The position numbers and the translations under genes are program-made. The notes under the pieces were generated by a model, which saw only the letters and a program-made list of their open reading frames with translations, did no database searches and was not told the origin of the DNA. DNA of 64,000 nucleotides, taken from assembly GCF_023073335.1 (NCBI RefSeq), contig NZ_JADPJG010000008.1:1-64000 (forward strand), in the 5' to 3' direction. Below are positions 62,908-64,000 of this stretch, one piece after another. This stretch comes from Bradyrhizobium sp. 21. GTDB taxonomy: Bacteria; Pseudomonadota; Alphaproteobacteria; Rhizobiales; Xanthobacteraceae. How positions within the stretch are numbered: position 1 is the first letter of the stretch; each line of letters opens with the position of its first letter.

Positions 62908-63423
62908 TCATTTCGCTCGCTTGAAGAGGACGTCAAGCGTCGTGCCGGGAACGACTCCGGGTCTAGTAAACCTGAGTTCGCTGTCGGTTAGCGAGGTTAT
63001 AGTGCGTTTTTCTGTCGCGTCGCCAACTTGATTGGCGAACGTGCTGGCCTGGATGTCCGCGCTGAGAACCTTGCTCCCTTCGTCGAGCGAATACTTTCCA
63101 AAGTATGCGATGGAGCCGGCGACGACCGCCTTGGCTTCGTCAATGGTTGCTGTTGCAGGGCGACCGGAGGCCAGTTTGGGCAGGTCAGCGCGGGCCTGCA
63201 TGAGGGAGAAGTACCCGTCGTTGGTGTAGATGACGATGCCTTTTGGATTGTCGCCGTACAGCGCTCGCCTGGTGCCATCGGTAGACACGACATCGACGGA
63301 AACCTGAAGCCATGTGCCGACCAGCAAGTCCTTGAGCGGCTTTTGCTGACCGAAGGCGCGGTCCGGCAACACCAGCCCCAGTATGGCGACCACGAACAGA
63401 TTGAACACCGTGGATTTTCTCAT
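62908..63423 (-). CDS. Secreted lipocalin-like-domain protein
   Basis: The 171-residue precursor has a signal peptide (MRKSTVFNLFVVAILGLVLP, cleavage near FGQ). A lipocalin-like (PF13924-type) domain follows, with LVGTWLQVSVDVV, KGIVIYTNDGYFSLMQARAD and a final TRPGVVPGTTLDVLFKR. These small beta-barrel proteins are probably periplasmic and may bind a hydrophobic ligand. The region behind it (63424-63661) shows no gene. Confidence 0.82.
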   Translation of the reverse strand: MRKSTVFNLFVVAILGLVLPDRAFGQQKPLKDLLVGTWLQVSVDVVSTDGTRRALYGDNPKGIVIYTNDGYFSLMQARADLPKLASGRPATATIDEAKAVVAGSIAYFGKYSLDEGSKVLSADIQASTFANQVGDATEKRTITSLTDSELRFTRPGVVPGTTLDVLFKRAK

Positions 63424-63661
63424 GCTGCATCCCTTTCAATGCGCAAAGTCATCGTAAGTCCTAACGGCCCCAGCCAGAACTTGGTAGCCCTATAGCGACT
63501 TCGCTATTGCAGTATGTCGAGCGACCCGATGTCTGAGTTGGGTCAAACTGAGAAGTCCTGGCGTTCAACCGGCAGGTCGGCTTTACCCCAACTCCGGACA
63601 TGGCCTTGTACCGCGCAAACTCACGCTTTGTGCCATGAGGCGACTGGACGGACACTTCGAG

Positions 63662-64000
63662 CTACCGAATAACTCGGCCCGCGCGCCGCAGAACTTCGGG
63701 CGGGATAGTTAGGCCCAGGCGGCACGCAGTGCGCATGTCCACCACAAGGTCTGGACAACGCAGGGTCTCGATCGGCAACTCGGTTGCGGCATCGCCATCA
63801 AGGAGCCGACTGGCTTGCCACGCCATCCGGTGAGCGGCTTGCCCGAGCGATGTTCCGTAGCTCAGAAGGCCGCCGGCGCCGGCTTGCTCCAGCGCAAACA
63901 GGGCCGGTAGATTCTGCGAGAGGGCACGCTCTGCAATCTGTGAGGCATGTACTCCGATGATCGGGTTTTCCAGCGCCACAAGCGCCTGCGTGCCATCTTC
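63662..64000 (-). CDS. ABC-type substrate-binding protein (PF04392 type), 3' part only
   Basis: The frame is open to the window edge, so only the last 112 codons are present. The sequence ALFALEQAGAGGLLSYGTSL followed by AAHRMAWQASRLLDGDAATELPIE resembles the C-terminal lobe of ABC transporter substrate-binding proteins of the TrpX/PF04392 group, which in Bradyrhizobium are numerous. The gene continues beyond 64000. Confidence 0.75.
   Translation of the reverse strand, partial: EDGTQALVALENPIIGVHASQIAERALSQNLPALFALEQAGAGGLLSYGTSLGQAAHRMAWQASRLLDGDAATELPIETLRCPDLVVDMRTACRLGLTIPPEVLRRAGRVIR

Overview
The window is GC-rich chromosomal DNA from an alphaproteobacterium, most probably a Bradyrhizobium or a close relative in the Nitrobacteraceae. 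The evidence is the dusB-ntrB-ntrC / ntrY-ntrX-hfq-hflX block, a fused ispDF, a queC-mazG neighbourhood, an Omp25/RopB-like porin, an F1-ATPase inhibitor of the zeta (DUF1476) type, many small proteins of the kind common in that genus, and palindromic intergenic repeats. No rRNA, tRNA, CRISPR array, intact insertion sequence or prophage could be supported.

Layout. 1-2015: cinA and ispDF on the minus strand. 2195-12490: the nitrogen-control block dusB-ntrBC, a 2.3-kb insert holding a porin and gene relics, then ntrYX and hfq. 12502-18831: hflX, a gene with a stop codon in its signal peptide, a GNAT enzyme, mazG, queC, and a cobalt-type nitrile hydratase operon (nthA, nthB, accessory gene). 18894-28072: an outer-membrane protein, a dicarboxylate carrier, metNI, and an iron-uptake set (TonB receptor, PepSY membrane protein, secreted protein). 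28146-41859: a catabolic island with an IclR regulator, MFS carrier, N-acyl-D-amino-acid deacylase, RidA, a frameshifted M24 peptidase, one TRAP system with a fused QM subunit, an acyl-CoA synthetase, and a second three-gene TRAP system facing it. 42028-48737: a housekeeping operon dac-tmk-holB-metG-tatD-MBL, in which MetRS carries a histone-H1-like lysine-rich extension of about 155 residues. 48890-57130: an epoxide-hydrolase-like gene, then three phage-tail-collar-domain genes plus a GNAT gene, divergent from a giant autotransporter with ten IPT/TIG repeats. 57189-64000: rlpA, a run of small membrane or secreted proteins, a UPF0114 protein, the ATPase inhibitor, a DUF2786-type protein, a gene relic, a lipocalin-like protein, and the cut end of an ABC-type substrate-binding protein.

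How the parts fit. An NtrC-like dyad just upstream of dusB suggests autoregulation of dusB-ntrBC. The IclR-to-TRAP island reads as import and breakdown of N-acylated amino acids, with RidA clearing enamine or imine intermediates and the acyl-CoA synthetase activating a released acid; the substrate is inference. The collar-domain and IPT-autotransporter locus shares one divergent intergenic region and is the best candidate here for an undescribed cell-surface system. The H1-tailed MetRS is the most unusual single protein. Three genes are visibly broken or relics: the TAG-interrupted gene at 13924-14748, the M24 peptidase at 32608-33803, and the fragment at 62508-62702.
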